This document shows positions 43,902 to 53,657 of a stretch of DNA of 64,000 bases, piece after piece. Positions within the stretch are counted from its first letter, which is position 1; each line of letters begins with the position of its first letter. Source of the stretch: JACVRW01 sp963751835. GTDB taxonomy: Bacteria; Actinomycetota; Thermoleophilia; Solirubrobacterales; Thermoleophilaceae. The stretch is taken from contig CAVVWD010000029.1 in assembly GCA_963751835.1 (NCBI GenBank), positions 1 through 64,000 of the forward strand. Direction: 5' to 3'. The notes under the pieces are model-generated. The model had not been told where the DNA came from and made no database searches. It saw only the letters and a list, made by a program, of their open reading frames with translations. The translations under genes and the position numbers were made by a program.

Positions 43902-46561
43902 TCGCCCGTGCCACCACGGACGAGCAGGCGGCGCCGCGACGCGCGGCCACGATGGTGGCGGAGGGGGTACCGCCGGCGGAACTGTACGGCGCGATCACGG
44001 CCGAGGCAGGCGCGCTGCTGGACGCGCAACTGGCCATCATGGTCCGACACGAGCCCGACGGCACCGCCAGGCCGCTTGCGACGTGGTCGGCCAGGGGCGA
44101 CCCTTCAGCGCTACCGGATCGCGTAGCGATCGACGAGGGGGACATGCTGGATCGGGTCGCGAAGAACCTCGCCCCGGTCAGGGTCGAGGACTGGAGCGCG
44201 GAGAGGGGCCAGATCGCGGAGATCATCCGGCAGCTGGGCGGCCGGTCCTCGGTCGGGGCGCCGATCGTGGTGGATGGGCGCGTCTGGGGCTCGCTCGCGG
44301 TTCACTCCGATCGGGCGAGCCTGTCGCGCGACACCGATGCGCGTATCGGGAACTGGGCGCAACTGCTCGCCTCCGCCATGTCGAACGTGCGCGCGCGCGC
44401 GGAGGTCCAGCGGCTCGCCGACGAGCAGGCCGCGCTGCGACGCGTCGCCACGCTCGTGGCGGAAGAGTCGTCGCCGGCCGAGGTGTTCGCCCTGATCGTC
44501 GAGGAGATGGGACAGCTGCTCGAGGCTGATCTCACCCGGATCTGCCGCTATGAGGCCGATGGCAGCGCCATCGTGGTGGCGGCTCAGGGCGCGTTCCAAG
44601 ACACGATCGCCGTGGGCACGCGGCTCGCGCTCGACGGCAGGACGGTGGGCGCCATCGATCGCGGCCCGGAGCGTCCGTGGCGGATCGACGACTTCTCCAC
44701 CGTCACCGGCCCGTTCGGAGCGCTCCTGCGCGAGGGCGGCGTGCAGTCGGCGGTCGGCACGCCGATCGTGGTCGACGGGCGACTGTGGGGCGTTATGGTC
44801 GTCGCCACCCGCTCTGCAGAGCCGCTCGCTGCCAGCGCCGAGGCGCGCGTGCAGGACTTCTGCGAGCTGGTGGCCACCGCGATCTCGAACAGCGAGGCTC
44901 GTCACGAAGTCAAGAGGCTCGCGGACGAGCAGGCCGCACTGCGACGCGTCGCCACACTGGTCGCCCAAGAGGTCCCGCTCCCCACGGTGTTCTCCACGGT
45001 CGCAGAGGAGCTCGCGACGCTCCTGGGCATGGACCGCACGATGATCCTCCGCTACGAGGACGATGGCACCGCGACGATCACACCGGTCGCAAGCTGGGGC
45101 ATGTCTCCGGGGTCGGGCTTTGAGTTGGGCATGCGCTTGCCGTTGCGAGGGGTGACCCTCGCGGCGTCGGTGCTCCGGACGGGGCGGCCGGCCAGGATCG
45201 ACAACTATGTAACCGCTCGCGGCCCGATCGCCGAGCGCGCGCGCCAGGAGCGCGCTGCGACGGCGGTTGCGAGTCCGATCACGGTCCGCGGGCGGCTATG
45301 GGGTGCCATGGCCGCCGCCTCGTGCGAGCCTGGCCCTCTGCCCCTAGACACCGAAGCTCGCGTCGGACGGTTCACCGACCTCGTCGCCACGGCGATCGGA
45401 AATGCCGAGGCGCGGTCCGAGGCCGCACGGCTGACCGACGAGCAGGCGGCTCTACGGCGGGTCGCGACGTTGGTGGCCAAGGGCTCCGCGCCGACCGTGC
45501 TGTTCGACGCCGTCACCTCGGAGGTCGCCGAGTTGCTACGTGCCGACCACGTCGGCCTGGCACGTTTCGAAGCCGGCGGGGAGCTCACGATGCTGGCACA
45601 CCGGCCGCGCCGCGCAGTGCACGTGCCGGACTGTACGCGCCTGCCCCTCGACGACGACATGGTGAGCGCCAAGGTGTTGCGCACCGGACAACCCGTACGG
45701 GTCGACCTCGACGATGTCGGCAGGTCCGTCGCGACGACCGCCTGGCAGATCGCGAGCACGACCGTCGGTACCCCGATCGTCGTCGATGGACGCCTCTGGG
45801 GCTCGATGACCGTCGGCTGGACCGGACCCAGGCGCGCACCGTCCGACGCCGAGCTGCGGCTGACGGAGTTCGCCGCGCTTTTGGAAGTCGCCATCGCGAA
45901 CGCCCACAGCCGCGCGCAGCTCACCGCGTCGCGCGCGCGGATGCTCGCCGCCGGAGACGACGCCCGCAGCCGCGTCGTGCGCGACCTCCACGACGGCGCG
46001 CAGCAGCGGCTGGTCCATACGGTCGTGACACTGAAGCTCGCTTTGCAAGCGCTGGACGAGGGCAGCGCGGACGCTAAGGAGCTGGTCGCGGAGGCGCTCG
46101 AGCACGCACAGCGCAGCAACGTGGCGCTGCGGGAACTGGCCCGCGGCATCCTTCCCGCGGCGCTGATGCGTGGCGGGCTGCGCGACGGCGTCGGAGCACT
46201 CGTCTCGGGCCTGGACCTACCGGTGACCTTGGACCTGCCGGCCGAGCGCTTCTCTCGGGTGGTTGAGGCGAGCGCCTACTTCGTGGTGGCAGAGGCACTC
46301 ACGAACGTCCTCAAGCACGCTCGAGCGCAGCAGGCGACGGTCAGGGCCAGCGTCGACGACGGGATGCTCAACATCGAGGTCTGCGACGACGGGATCGGCG
46401 GCGCCAATCCGGCGGGCAACGGGCTCGTGGGCATCGAGGACCGCGTTTCGGCACTCGGAGGACGACTGTCGATCGAGAGCGCAGCTGGCGGCGGCACCGT
46501 GGTGAGCGCAAGGCTCCCGACCTCCGAGAATCGAGAACAGACGCACAGCGCACCGCGATGA
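43898..46561 (+). CDS. Sensor histidine kinase with four tandem GAF domains
   Basis: An 887-residue cytoplasmic kinase. Four GAF domains follow one another, each introduced by a nearly identical linker such as RLADEQAALRRVATLVA (near residues 170, 340 and 515; the first is weaker). Inside each is a similar core (VGTPIVVDGRLWGVMVV). The C-terminus has the HisKA_3 dimerisation helix with the phosphorylated His in VVRDLHDGAQQRLVHTVVTL, then the ATPase N-box in VVAEALTNVLKHA and G-boxes DDGIGGAN and GNGLVGIEDRVSALGG. No membrane segment is present. No response regulator is adjacent, so it is an orphan kinase. The start at 43898 overlaps the tail of the pseudogene. Confidence 0.85.
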   Translation: MIARATTDEQAAPRRAATMVAEGVPPAELYGAITAEAGALLDAQLAIMVRHEPDGTARPLATWSARGDPSALPDRVAIDEGDMLDRVAKNLAPVRVEDWSAERGQIAEIIRQLGGRSSVGAPIVVDGRVWGSLAVHSDRASLSRDTDARIGNWAQLLASAMSNVRARAEVQRLADEQAALRRVATLVAEESSPAEVFALIVEEMGQLLEADLTRICRYEADGSAIVVAAQGAFQDTIAVGTRLALDGRTVGAIDRGPERPWRIDDFSTVTGPFGALLREGGVQSAVGTPIVVDGRLWGVMVVATRSAEPLAASAEARVQDFCELVATAISNSEARHEVKRLADEQAALRRVATLVAQEVPLPTVFSTVAEELATLLGMDRTMILRYEDDGTATITPVASWGMSPGSGFELGMRLPLRGVTLAASVLRTGRPARIDNYVTARGPIAERARQERAATAVASPITVRGRLWGAMAAASCEPGPLPLDTEARVGRFTDLVATAIGNAEARSEAARLTDEQAALRRVATLVAKGSAPTVLFDAVTSEVAELLRADHVGLARFEAGGELTMLAHRPRRAVHVPDCTRLPLDDDMVSAKVLRTGQPVRVDLDDVGRSVATTAWQIASTTVGTPIVVDGRLWGSMTVGWTGPRRAPSDAELRLTEFAALLEVAIANAHSRAQLTASRARMLAAGDDARSRVVRDLHDGAQQRLVHTVVTLKLALQALDEGSADAKELVAEALEHAQRSNVALRELARGILPAALMRGGLRDGVGALVSGLDLPVTLDLPAERFSRVVEASAYFVVAEALTNVLKHARAQQATVRASVDDGMLNIEVCDDGIGGANPAGNGLVGIEDRVSALGGRLSIESAAGGGTVVSARLPTSENREQTHSAPR

Positions 46562-47005
46562 GCCGCCGCCTTCCACGGGTCCAGCAGGCGGACGTGGAGG
46601 ACGCCCGGGGGATGTTCCGTCTGCGCCGCCTTCCGCGCAGAGGTGCAATCGCGCGCGGAGCCCGGGACCGCCTCCCCTTCTCGGACTGATTGTCCCTCGA
46701 CTCGGCGCCGTGGAGGCCGGCGGGCGCGCGCCACTTGAGGGAAACGTCTGGCGATCCCGGCGGGCGACACGGGCCCGCGTTAGCGGAGAGATGCGTCGGG
46801 GCGATTCTGCGCGAGCGCGGGACCAAGAGTGTTGCCGCGCCATTGCACGTCTGCCGCAAGGGCATGAGGAGGCGTGTCCGGTCGCTGGGCGCAGACGCCT
46901 AGGTGGACGAGGTTCGAGCGTGGAGTTCGACGCTTGCCCCACGCTCGCATCCGCTGGGCGAAGCAGGCGTGAAGTCAGCACCCGCTGAGACGACGGTGTC
47001 TCGTC
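46562..47005. other. Non-coding stretch upstream of the insertion sequence
   Basis: About 440 bases between the kinase stop and the left end of the IS. Only short open frames without family resemblance are seen. It ends with CGTC, one copy of the IS target duplication. Confidence 0.4.
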
Positions 47006-48710
47006 GAGGCTGTCGCACAAAGGGGGTCTGTCCGGCCGGGTTAAGAGCATTCCGGGATGGGGCAGAATTTCATCGAGGGTCGGCGTGAGCAGGGGTTTTT
47101 GTTGCCGCCGGATGTGAGGGAGTGGCTGCCGGCGGATCACTTGGCGTGGTTTGTGATTGACGCCGTTGCGGAGATGGATCTGTCGGCGTTCTATTCGGCC
47201 TATCGGGCCGATGGTCATGGCCGGGCGGCGTATGAGCCGTCGCTGATGGTGGCGCTTGTGTTGTACGCGTTCGCGACCAGGCAGCGCTCGTCGCGTGCGA
47301 TCGAGCGTCACTGTCGCCAGGACGTGGCCTACCGGGTGATCACCGGCAACCTGATTCCCGATCACGCGACGATCGCGCGGTTCGTCTGCCGCCACGAGGA
47401 GGCGTTGGCGGAGCTGTTCGGCGAGGTGTTGAAGCTGTGTGATCGGGCGGGGTTGGTGAGGCCGGGGGTGGTCTCGATCGACGGCACGCGGATCGCGGGT
47501 AACGCGAGCCCGGAGGTCAACCGCGAGTTCGACCAGATCGCCAGGGAGATCGTGGCCGAGGCCAGGGCGACCGACGAGGCCGAGGACGAGCTCTATGGCG
47601 AGGCGCGCGGCGATGAGCTGCCCGAGCAGCTGCGCACGCCGGAGGGCCGGCGCGGGTTTTTCCGCCAGGCCAGACGACGGCCGCGCGATGGCGAGCACTC
47701 CGAGCCGAGCGAGGAGCCCGCGGCCGAGGCGGCGGAGGAGGTGCCGCTCGAGCTCGACGCGGCGCGGATCGTGGCGCGCACACAGGGGCGGGAGGGCTGG
47801 TTGCGGGAGGGCAAGCGCCAGCTCGAGCAGCATCGCTGGCGCCAGCCCGATCCGATCCCCCGCTCGCGGCCCGAGCGGCTGCTTCTGGCGGCGGAGCGGC
47901 TGGAGGCCGAGCTTGAGGTCGAGCGGCGCGCCAACGAGGCCTACGAGCGCTACCGGACGACCGCCCGCGACAGGCTCGGTCGGCGGCCGGGCGGCCGATC
48001 GGAGCCGTATCGGCCGCCCGAGGTGCCGGCCGGGAAGGTGAACGTGACCGATCCCGACTCGCGCTCGATCCCGGTCGGGTTCGGGTTCGTGCAGGGCTAC
48101 AACGCCCAGGCCGCGGTCAACGAGCAGCAGATCGTGGTCGCGGAGATCACCAACAACTCGACCGACTTCTCGCAGCTCGACCCGATGGTCACCGCCACCC
48201 TGGACGAGCTCGAGCGGGCTGGTGTCGAGCAGCTGCCCGAGGCGGTCGCCGCCGATGCCGGCTACTGGAACGAGCAGCACATGGACGAGGTGACCGCCAA
48301 CAAGCAGATCCCGGTGCTGATCCCGCCCGACAAGGGCAGCCGCGGCAGCCCCAGACGCGGGGTGGACGGGCGGGCGCTACTCCTGGATGCGACAAGTGCT
48401 CGCAACCGAGCACGGCCGGCGGCTCTATCGAAAACGCAAACAGACCGTCGAGCCGCTGTTCGGCGACACCAAACACAACGGCGGCGTCTACCGCTTCCAC
48501 CACCGGGGCAGGCTCAAGGTCCGCACCGAGTGGCGATTACTGATGCTGACCCACAACCTCACCAAGCTTCACCGCCACCGACTCGCGCCCGTGGGAGCCT
48601 GAAACAGGCCCGACCGCAGTCACACCGCCACCCACCACGGGCACGTTCGCGACGACCTACCCACCACTGAGCGCCCCGAGCCACAGGCCGAGCCTTTGAG
48701 CGACAGCCTC
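47006..48710 (+). mobile_element. IS1182-like insertion sequence
   Basis: A 1705-bp element. The left end GAGGCTGTCGCACAAAGG (47006-47023) and the inverted right end CCTTTGAGCGACAGCCTC (48693-48710) pair at 17 of 18 positions. CGTC occurs immediately outside each end (47002-47005 and 48711-48714), consistent with a 4-bp target duplication. It contains one transposase gene, whose frame is interrupted once. It lies between the kinase and the duplicated signalling modules. Confidence 0.8.
47057..48602 (+). pseudogene. IS1182-family DDE transposase, one frameshift
   Basis: The transposase reads MGQNFIEGRREQGFLLPPDV, the DUF772-type N-terminus, then DVAYRVITGNLIPDHATIAR, VSIDGTRIAGNASPEVN with the first catalytic Asp, then AVAADAGYWNEQHMDEVTAN with the second. 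The C-terminus is in another frame: WTGGRYSWMRQVLATEHGRR and QTVEPLFGDTKHNGG with the catalytic Glu, then HNLTKLHRHR and stop at 48602. The frames meet at a GGGG run (48359-48362); removing one G restores a 515-residue protein of normal family length. All three acidic residues are preserved. This is either a recent inactivating change, an assembly error or less likely a programmed shift. Confidence 0.75.
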
Positions 48711-48805
48711 CGTCCAATGCAAGCGTCAGGAGCGCCGCGGTCGAGACGACCGCTACGGCGCTGAAGCAGTACGCGAGGTCGTGACGCTCTCAGTTCCCAC
48801 CACGG

Positions 48806-49291
48806 TCAGCCGGCGAAGGTGAACAAGTACCGCGCGCCTTTCCGCGTGTCGGTGGTCTGCAGCGTTCCGCGCGCGGCGGTGTAGGCGCCGGTGCCGCCAA
48901 CGACGGCGAGGGCGTCGGTTCGGTCTCCAGGCCCGCGGTTGACGATCGGGCCGCTGACCATGATCTGGCCGTCGCGGAGGATGAAGGTTGCGTTTCCAGG
49001 TGCGACCACGCGCGGCGGTGGCTGGGTCTCGGCGAACGCGGCGTGGAGTCGGCCGGTGGGGCGGTTGGAGCTGTCGCGTAGCCCGCTGTTGATTACGAAC
49101 AGGTCGCCGGCGCGCTCGCGCCGGCGCGGTGGGTTGTCGACGAACGTGAAGCGCGTCTCGCGGTCCAGCGAGACCAGTTCCAAGGTCCCGGTCGGGGGGC
49201 CGGGCTCCTGGGCGTCGCTGCTGACTACGAGGACCGCCGCGCTGACGATTGCCGCACAGGCGGCGGCGATGATGACTGCAACTCGCTTCAT
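48806..49291 (-). CDS. Secreted barrel protein (allene-oxide-cyclase/dirigent-like), copy 1
   Basis: A 161-residue exported protein. Signal peptide: MKRVAVIIAAACAAIVSAAV. The mature domain has the pattern of an eight-strand barrel: TRFTFVDNPPRRRERAGDLF, RLHAAFAETQ, GNATFILRDGQIMVSGPIVN and the hallmark VVGGTGAYTAARGTLQTTD. Bacterial members of this family are mostly uncharacterised. GGAGGAG upstream sets the ATG at 49291. It is divergent from the histidine kinase that begins at 49462, an arrangement repeated 3 kb downstream with a related protein. Confidence 0.75.
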   Translation of the reverse strand: MKRVAVIIAAACAAIVSAAVLVVSSDAQEPGPPTGTLELVSLDRETRFTFVDNPPRRRERAGDLFVINSGLRDSSNRPTGRLHAAFAETQPPPRVVAPGNATFILRDGQIMVSGPIVNRGPGDRTDALAVVGGTGAYTAARGTLQTTDTRKGARYLFTFAG

Positions 49292-49461
49292 GTTGCTGCT
49301 CCTCCGTCGATTGACCACGGGGGGCAGGCTAGGTCCGCGGCCCGCTCGCGTCGTCGGCCGAAGCGGCGATCTTGGGCTCGCCCGAAGGGCTGATTTGGCG
49401 GGCGTTGCGGCTCGCCCGTTAGGCCGATGCGGACGCGTCCAGGTTGGGCTACGTTGGGCTT

Positions 49462-50619
49462 GTGGCTCGAGGCTTTTCACGGCTTCCGCTGCGCGGCTCC
49501 AAGGCTGACGCGGCGCTGGCCGTGCTGCTCGCCTGCCTCGCCCAGGTGGAGGTCTGGATCGTGGGCGACCCCGACGGCCCGCGGCCGCTCGTCGCCTTCG
49601 CCGCGCTCGTGATGACGCTGTCGCTCGCCTGGCGGCGGCGCGCGCCGGTCGCCGTGGCGGCCGTCGTGATGGCGGCGCTCACCGTGCTGGCGCTGGTGTC
49701 GAACACGCCCGACGTGACCGTCTTCGGGATCGCCGCGGTCGTGCTGGCGATGTACTCGGTGGCCGCGCACTGCGAGCTCAGGGGCGCGCTCGTCGGCGCG
49801 GCGGTCGTGCTGGTCCCCGCCTTCGTGCTGGAGGCCGTCGTCGACGGCGAGTTCGGCAACTTCTTCTTCATCGCGGTCATGAACGTGAGTGTCTGGGTCG
49901 CGGGCCGCGCGGTGCGCAGCCAGGGGTCGCGGGCGGCCAGGCTCGCGGACCGCACCGTCGTGCTGGAGCGCGAGGGCGAGCAGAAGGCGCGTACCGCGGT
50001 CAGCGAGGAGCGGGCCCGGATCGCGCGCGAGCTGCACGACATCGTGGCGCACAGCGTCAGCACGATGGTTGTGCAGGCGGGAGCCGAGCGCCGCGTGCTC
50101 GACGATGGGCAAGCGTCCACGCGCGAGGTCTTGCTCTCGATCGAGCAGACCGGCCGCCAAGCGATGGCCGAGATGCGCCGCTTGCTCGGGATGCTGCGCA
50201 AGGACGACCAGGAGCTCGCGCTCGCGCCGCAGCCGAGCCTGGCGCACGTCGACCTGCTCGTCGACCAGATCCGCGCCGCCGGCATGCCGGTGGAGCTCAG
50301 GGTCGAAGGCGAGCCGGTGCCGCTGCCGCCGGGAGTCGACCTGTCGGCCTACCGGATCGTCCAAGAGGCACTCACCAACGCCCTCAAGCACGCCGGCCCC
50401 GCACGCGCGACCGTGACCGTGCGCTACGACAAGCACGAGCTGACGCTCGAGATCGCCGACAGCGGTCGCGGCGCCGGCAACGGAAACGGCGGCGGCCACG
50501 GCCTCGTCGGCATGCGCGAGCGCGTCGCCCTCTTCGGCGGCGAGCTCGACGCGGGCAGCCGCGCCGGGCGAGGCTTTGCCGTGCAGGCGCGACTGCCGCT
50601 CGGACCACCGCGGCGATGA
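49462..50619 (+). CDS. NarL-type histidine kinase, copy 1
   Basis: A 385-residue membrane kinase. Four to five hydrophobic helices occupy residues 1-140 with short loops, so there is little external sensor. Phospho-acceptor: IARELHDIVAHSVSTMVVQA. ATPase N-box: IVQEALTNALKHAGPARATV; G-boxes: DSGRGAGNGNGGGHGLVGMR and RVALFGGELDAG. It is translationally coupled to the response regulator by an ATGA overlap. A GTG at 49462 is used; a TTG at 49444 is possible. The related pair at 52494-54328 has the same layout. Confidence 0.85.
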   Translation: MARGFSRLPLRGSKADAALAVLLACLAQVEVWIVGDPDGPRPLVAFAALVMTLSLAWRRRAPVAVAAVVMAALTVLALVSNTPDVTVFGIAAVVLAMYSVAAHCELRGALVGAAVVLVPAFVLEAVVDGEFGNFFFIAVMNVSVWVAGRAVRSQGSRAARLADRTVVLEREGEQKARTAVSEERARIARELHDIVAHSVSTMVVQAGAERRVLDDGQASTREVLLSIEQTGRQAMAEMRRLLGMLRKDDQELALAPQPSLAHVDLLVDQIRAAGMPVELRVEGEPVPLPPGVDLSAYRIVQEALTNALKHAGPARATVTVRYDKHELTLEIADSGRGAGNGNGGGHGLVGMRERVALFGGELDAGSRAGRGFAVQARLPLGPPRR

Positions 50620-51290
50620 GCATCCGGCTCCTGATCGCCGACGACCAAGCGCTCGTGCGGGCCGGCTTCCGAAAGATCCTCGAGAGCGAGCCCGGACTCG
50701 AGGTTGTGGCGGAGGCCGAAGACGGACTGGAGGCTGTGGACGCCGCCGCCCGCGGCCGCCCCGACGTCGTGCTGATGGACATCCGCATGCCGCGCCTCGA
50801 CGGCATCGAGGCGACGCGCCGGATCGTCGCGCGCGCCGCCGATCACCTACGCGTGCTGATGCTGACCACCTACGGCCTCGACGAATACGTCTACGAGGCG
50901 CTACGCGCAGGGGCGAGCGGCTTCCTGCTCAAGGACACACCGCCCGAAGAGCTCGTCGCCGCCGTCAAGCTGGTCGCCGCCGGCGAGGCGCTCCTCGACC
51001 CGTCCGTAACCCGGGCGGTGATCGAGGAGTTCGTTCGCCGCGCACCCGCCGCGCCCGACCCGGGGAGCCAGCTCGACGAGTTGACAGACCGAGAGCTCGA
51101 AGTTCTGAAGCTGCTCACCCGCGGACAGTCCAACGCCGAGATCGCACAGACGCTCGTGATAACCGACGCAACCGCGAAGACACACGTCGCGCACGTCCTC
51201 ATGAAGCTGGGCGTACGCGACCGCGTGCAGGCAGTCATCTACGCCTACGAGTCCGGCCTGATCCAACCCGGACAAGCACCAGCCACATAA
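50616..51290 (+). CDS. NarL/FixJ-type response regulator, copy 1
   Basis: A 224-residue regulator. The receiver has IADDQALVRAGFRKIL, the phosphorylated Asp in RPDVVLMDIRMPRLDGIEAT, and Thr/Lys in MLTTYGLDEYVYEALRAG and GFLLKDTPPEEL. The HTH is ELTDRELEVLKLLTRGQSNA, then EIAQTLVITDATAKTHVAHV. Coupled to the preceding kinase. The likely target is the divergent barrel-protein gene 48806-49291 and unknown others; no binding site could be assigned. Confidence 0.88.
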   Translation: MSIRLLIADDQALVRAGFRKILESEPGLEVVAEAEDGLEAVDAAARGRPDVVLMDIRMPRLDGIEATRRIVARAADHLRVLMLTTYGLDEYVYEALRAGASGFLLKDTPPEELVAAVKLVAAGEALLDPSVTRAVIEEFVRRAPAAPDPGSQLDELTDRELEVLKLLTRGQSNAEIAQTLVITDATAKTHVAHVLMKLGVRDRVQAVIYAYESGLIQPGQAPAT

Positions 51291-51404
51291 CCGCCGCGAC
51301 CCGACGGGGCGACCGCGAGAAGGCGACGGAGGCGCTTGGCCCGGCTTCCGCGTTCCACGTCCAGAGCGGTAGCGACGACAGCGGAAGAGCGGCGCTCCAT
51401 ACGC

Positions 51405-51692
51405 TCAAGGCATCGTGGCGTGCACCTGACAGATCTCGATCTGAGGCTCGCCCGGCCAGCCGGAGGCTTCGACGTTCCTCTGGAATCCGGGGTCATCGAT
51501 CATGCGGCGGAAGTCCTCCTCGCTCTCCCAGAGATCAACGACTACGGCCCGGTTCTCACCCCGGGCGAAGACGTGCAGGGTCCTGCTGGGCTGATCCACG
51601 GTGACGCGCGGCGCGTCCTCCAGCTCGCGGTCATAGGCGGCTATCAGCGCATCGGGGTCCCCTTGCCATCGAAACAGCACCAGTATCGGCAT
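51405..51692 (-). CDS. Small conserved protein, ferredoxin-like fold suspected
   Basis: A 95-residue protein with strands MPILVLFRWQGDPDALIAAY, RTLHVFARGENRAVVVDLWE and helix SEEDFRRMIDDPGFQRNVEA. The layout suggests a ferredoxin-like dimeric alpha/beta barrel, like antibiotic biosynthesis monooxygenase-type proteins; function unknown. The ribosome site AGGAGG lies directly against the upper ATG (51698), so the ATG at 51692, with correct spacing, is taken as the start. Confidence 0.65.
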   Translation of the reverse strand: MPILVLFRWQGDPDALIAAYDRELEDAPRVTVDQPSRTLHVFARGENRAVVVDLWESEEDFRRMIDDPGFQRNVEASGWPGEPQIEICQVHATMP

Positions 51693-51834
51693 CTCCATCC
51701 TCCTATCGCGTGGACATTTCGGGAGTTCTGGTTCAGGCGCTGTAGGAGCGCCACGCCTGGGGCGAGCGGCAGCGCGAGCTAGCGCCGCTGCTCCGGGCCC
51801 CGAGGCGAAAGGCACGGCGGAGCCTGCTTTGGCG

Positions 51835-52317
51835 TCAGCGGCGGAATGAGAAGCGGAAGCGCCGGGTGGCTCCTTGCTGGGTGGCGGTGAGGGTGCCGCG
51901 TGCAGCGGCGTAACGTCCGGTGCCTCCTAGGATCGCGGCTCGATCGGTGGTTGCTGCCCCGTCGATTCCCTGGATGGCGATCTGGTCGCGCCCGACGGTG
52001 AACGTCGCCACGACCTGCTCACGGTCGCCGTCGGCGGTGGCGGTGAAGACGGCGTCGATGAGCCCGGCCTTGGCGCCGGTCCGCTTGTGCACGGGGGCGT
52101 GGAGCACGATCGCGTCCCCGGGCGAGTCGGCGGGCTGGGTGGAATGAAGCGGCGGCGCGTCGATCTGGCTTACTTGTGCCTCGGATAGGCGCAGCACGAG
52201 CTCGAGCGCCTTCGGGGCGGGGGCGGCGGTCGCTCGGCTGCCGTCTGCGACGAGGGCGCCGGCTGCGGCGGTCGTCGCGGCCAGCGCGAGCGCTGCGGTT
52301 GCGGTCTTGCGGGTCAT
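51835..52317 (-). CDS. Secreted barrel protein (allene-oxide-cyclase/dirigent-like), copy 2
   Basis: A 160-residue exported protein related to the one at 48806-49291. It has a signal peptide (ALALAATTAAAGALVADGSR) and the same family ending ILGGTGRYAAARGTLTATQQ with FRFSFRR. The middle reads LELVLRLSEAQVSQIDAPPL and QVVATFTVGRDQIAIQGID. Again it is divergent from a histidine kinase/response regulator pair, so the whole module has been duplicated. Confidence 0.72.
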   Translation of the reverse strand: MTRKTATAALALAATTAAAGALVADGSRATAAPAPKALELVLRLSEAQVSQIDAPPLHSTQPADSPGDAIVLHAPVHKRTGAKAGLIDAVFTATADGDREQVVATFTVGRDQIAIQGIDGAATTDRAAILGGTGRYAAARGTLTATQQGATRRFRFSFRR

Positions 52318-52493
52318 CGGTCCTCCGATCGTTCGATTGCCTGCGGAGCTTGGGCTCGGAGGTGCGGCGGCACATCGTCCGCGAGAGGGAAACCGGCGGA
52401 TGATCTGTGCCGGGCCGTCTCATCACCGAGGTGGCGGCGAGCTCAACCTCGAGGAGGATGACCGGCCCCGGGATTCGCGTTAGCGTCATCGGC

Positions 52494-53657
52494 ATGGCGC
52501 CGCGCGCCGCCGTCGGCCGGTTCTCCCGCACGCTGTCTCGCCGCGCGTGGGTGGTGGTGGCGGTGGTCCTGGCGGTCGCGGTTGAGCTCGGTCTGGCGCT
52601 TAACCCCGGTGCGCCGGCAGCGGTCGATGTGGCCTGCGGCCTGTTGGCGTCGCTGCCGTTGGCGCTGGCGCCGCGTCGCCCGCTCGCGGTGCTCTCGGTG
52701 GTGCTGGCGGCGCTGGTCGCGGGCGTCGCGCTGGGGGAGCGAACACACGACGGGCTCGCGGTCCTCGCGGTCTTCCCGGCCAGCTACGCGGTCGGGCGGC
52801 ACGCCGCAGAACGGGAGGGTTGGGTCGGCCTCGGCGTCTCGCTCGCCGGCTCGGCACTGGCGCTCGCGCTCGGCCCGGACACGGTCGGCTCCGACTACCC
52901 GATCGTGCTCGCGCTGTTCGGCCTCGCGCCGTGGGCGGCCGGGCGGGCGGTGCGCGCCCGCCAGCGGCAGGCCGCCGCGCTCCGGGAGCTGACCGTCGAG
53001 CTCGAGCGCGAGCAGAAGCACCACGCGAGCGCGGCCGCCGCCGGCGAGCGCGCACGCATCGCCCGCGAGCTGCACGACGTGGTCGCGCACAGCGTTTCGC
53101 TGATCGCGGTGCAGGCCGGTGCGGCCGGGCGGGTGATTGACTCCCAGCCCGCCGCGGCCCGCGAGGCGCTCGCGACGATCGAGCGAACCGCGCGGGGAAC
53201 ACTGACCGAGCTAAGAAGGCTGCTCGGGATCCTGCGCGAAAATGACGATGGTGCCGCGCTCGCTCCGCCGCCTGGACTGGAGCGCCTCGAGGAGCTGGTC
53301 GCGCAGGCCCGCGCGGCAGGCATGCCTGTCGACCTTCGGATCGAGGGAGCCAGGCGGCAGCTGAGCCCGGGCGTCGACCTGACCGCCTACAGGATCGTCC
53401 AGGAGGGGCTCACCAACGCGCGCAAGCACGCCGGCCGCGCGCGGGCCTCCGTGCGCATCCGCTTCGCCCCGCGCGAGATCGAGATCGAGGTCGTCGACGA
53501 CGGCCGCGGCCTGCCCGCGCCGAGCGGCCCCGGAGCCGGCCTGGGCCTCGTCGGGATGCGCGAGCGCGTCAGCCTCTACGGCGGTCGGCTCGAGACCGGC
53601 CCCGCCGAGGCGGGTGGCTACCGCGTCCACGCGGTGCTGCCACTGGAGGACTCCTGA
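52494..53657 (+). CDS. NarL-type histidine kinase, copy 2
   Basis: A 387-residue membrane kinase. Hydrophobic helices cover residues 20-140 (AWVVVAVVLAVAVELGLAL, VACGLLASLPLALAP, VLSVVLAALVAGVALG). The phospho-acceptor is IARELHDVVAHSVSLIAVQA, the N-box IVQEGLTNARKHAGRARASV, and the G-boxes DDGRGLPA and GLGLVGMRERVSLYGG. Its stop overlaps the response regulator start (TGATG). An earlier ATG (52458) would add twelve residues. Related to the kinase at 49462-50619. Confidence 0.85.
   Translation: MAPRAAVGRFSRTLSRRAWVVVAVVLAVAVELGLALNPGAPAAVDVACGLLASLPLALAPRRPLAVLSVVLAALVAGVALGERTHDGLAVLAVFPASYAVGRHAAEREGWVGLGVSLAGSALALALGPDTVGSDYPIVLALFGLAPWAAGRAVRARQRQAAALRELTVELEREQKHHASAAAAGERARIARELHDVVAHSVSLIAVQAGAAGRVIDSQPAAAREALATIERTARGTLTELRRLLGILRENDDGAALAPPPGLERLEELVAQARAAGMPVDLRIEGARRQLSPGVDLTAYRIVQEGLTNARKHAGRARASVRIRFAPREIEIEVVDDGRGLPAPSGPGAGLGLVGMRERVSLYGGRLETGPAEAGGYRVHAVLPLEDS

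Noticed and set aside
46217..48280. 687-codon minus-strand frame across the kinase end and the transposase
   Set aside because: It spans two unrelated genes and the IS boundary, so it cannot be a real gene.
48359..48362. Programmed frameshift in the transposase
   Set aside because: IS1182-type transposases are normally read in one frame; a simple extra G is more likely, though not excluded.
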